From Bacillota bacterium (lineage in GTDB: Bacteria; Bacillota_I; Bacilli_A; RFN20; CAG-288): a stretch of DNA of 64,000 nt. The stretch covers positions 1-64,000 of the forward strand of contig JAEWSJ010000012.1 in NCBI GenBank assembly GCA_023398335.1, written 5' to 3'. The translations under genes were made by a program, and so were the position numbers. Shown piece after piece: positions 63,207-64,000 of the stretch. Each line of letters opens with the position of its first letter. The stretch's first letter is position 1. Below the pieces are notes generated by a model. That model searched no databases. It was not told the DNA's origin and worked only from the letters and a program-made list of their open reading frames with translations.

Positions 63207-64000
63207 TGGTGTTTTCTCCTTCCTTTGTATTTATAAATAAGATTTTACCTTCACCTTTTTTGCAGATATCTAACATGTCTTTATTCTCTTCTTCCGCTAG
63301 TATTTTTGTAACTAACATCTGACAGAATCCCCCTTGACATCTTCCCATACCTGCTCGTACTCTTCTTTTAATTCCATCAACGGTAGTTGGTGGAATAAGA
63401 GAATGAATACATGCTCTTATTTCTCCTTCTGAGATTTCTTCACACCGACAAACGATATGACCATAAGAAGGATCTTTTTTAATTAATTCATCACGCTTTT
63501 TTAATGGTAAGTTTCGTGAAGCAACAACACCTTTACGATAAGGATTAAAGGAATCTTTTCGAGTTACATTACCTAGTTCTTCTACTGCGTATTTGGCAAT
63601 ATCTTCTGCAATAGCAGAAGCGGCGGTAAGTCCAGGAGACTGAATTCCAGCAGCGTGGACGATGTTTTTAGTCCACTTTCCTTTTTGAACGATGAAGTCT
63701 TCTTCATAGGTAGCTGCACGGATACCGGAGAAATAGGTGATGATATCTCTTTTATTTAGTTCATCAATAGTTTGATGATGTTTTTTGAATATTGTATTAA
63801 TCGATGAAATATCAGTAGAGAAATCTTCTCTTTCGATTTGTTCAACTGCGTCTGGTCCAACCAAGATGTTTCGATCGATAGTAGGAATTATTCCGCCTCC
63901 TTTGGAATGAGATATTTTTCTTTCTTGTGGGGTGGCATAGATGGTGATTCCAGTTTTAGAAAGATATGGAGTCATGGATTTATCCATGATCGTATCTGTT
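63196..64000 (-). CDS. GlpA-type flavoprotein, copy 2 (C-terminal part; gene runs off the window)
   Basis: The open frame continues past the window edge, so the apparent ATG at 63987 is internal. About 268 residues are visible: the end of the DAO-fold domain (NILVGPDAVEQIERED, HAAGIQSPGLTAASAIAED) and the BFD-like [2Fe-2S] domain with IVCRCEEISEGEIRACIHS and GMGRCQGGFCQM. It parallels the 48428 gene. It is the first visible gene of an operon with the oxidoreductase, DUF1667, AGPS-like and lipid-kinase genes. Confidence 0.88.
   Translation of the reverse strand, partial: TDTIMDKSMTPYLSKTGITIYATPQERKISHSKGGGIIPTIDRNILVGPDAVEQIEREDFSTDISSINTIFKKHHQTIDELNKRDIITYFSGIRAATYEEDFIVQKGKWTKNIVHAAGIQSPGLTAASAIAEDIAKYAVEELGNVTRKDSFNPYRKGVVASRNLPLKKRDELIKKDPSYGHIVCRCEEISEGEIRACIHSLIPPTTVDGIKRRVRAGMGRCQGGFCQMLVTKILAEEENKDMLDICKKGEGKILFINTKEGENTNEK

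Noticed and set aside
1..64000. CRISPR arrays, insertion sequences, prophage or rRNA genes
   Set aside because: No regular spaced repeats, transposase-like or integrase-like proteins, terminal repeats or rRNA segments were seen by eye.

Overview
The window is low-GC DNA from the replication-origin region of a Gram-positive bacterium. It carries an oriC with many DnaA boxes, then dnaA, dnaN, an S4-domain yaaA gene, recF, gyrB and gyrA. Further on come rpmH, rnpA, yidC (as a lipoprotein), jag/khpB, mnmE, tatD, rnmV, rsmA, ispE and prs. Lipobox signal peptides, RNase M5, KtrAB, a sequence that fits a CcpA cre site, and strong AGGAGG-type ribosome sites point to Bacillota. I lean to a Bacilli / RF39-, RFN20- or Erysipelotrichales-like anaerobe, but gene content alone does not fix the lineage. 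The standard code is used: TGA is a real stop in several ATGA overlaps.

Layout. 0-6.2 kb: a partial gene, a fused ABC ATPase/FtsX permease, peptidase T, a 67-aa protein and an FGGY sugar kinase. 6.2-6.6 kb: oriC. 6.6-18.3 kb: replication and gyrase genes, a glycosyltransferase and a ClC transporter. 18.4-21.5 kb: a small accessory block with an XRE regulator, a 51-aa secreted peptide and an ABC transporter in which two of three genes look broken. 21.6-31.2 kb: housekeeping genes ending with prs and an esterase. 31.3-34.5 kb: an XRE regulator paired with an acidic repeat protein, three tRNAs, a lipoprotein and a uridine-kinase-like gene. 34.6-38.3 kb: a MarR-controlled heterodimeric ABC exporter. 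38.4-40.5 kb: KtrBA potassium uptake. 40.5-45.2 kb: a TetR regulator and two cyclic-di-GMP proteins. 45.3-49.9 kb: a glycerol/glycerol-3-phosphate operon under a cre-like site. 50.1-50.4 kb: a compact structured RNA. 50.4-54.2 kb: two disrupted genes (an EAL protein and a carbohydrate-binding lipoprotein). 54.3-58.9 kb: a two-component system, a lipoprotein, an FtsX remnant and a membrane protein. 58.9-64 kb: a second GlpA/FAD-reductase/DUF1667 module joined to an alkyl-DHAP-synthase homologue and a diacylglycerol-kinase-family gene.

How it fits together. The first GlpA module would feed glycerol-3-phosphate made by GlpK into DHAP. The second sits with an AGPS-like enzyme carrying the catalytic His triad, which suggests ether-lipid synthesis from DHAP. 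The two-component system probably controls itself and the neighbouring carbohydrate-binding lipoprotein, because both have spaced CTTAAA repeats upstream. Four loci in two regions (19.1-21.5 and 50.4-54.2 kb) carry inactivating changes, two of them in A-runs, and a fifth is a truncated remnant (57.7-58.3 kb). This means either recent gene decay or some base-level assembly error. I saw no insertion sequence, prophage or CRISPR array.
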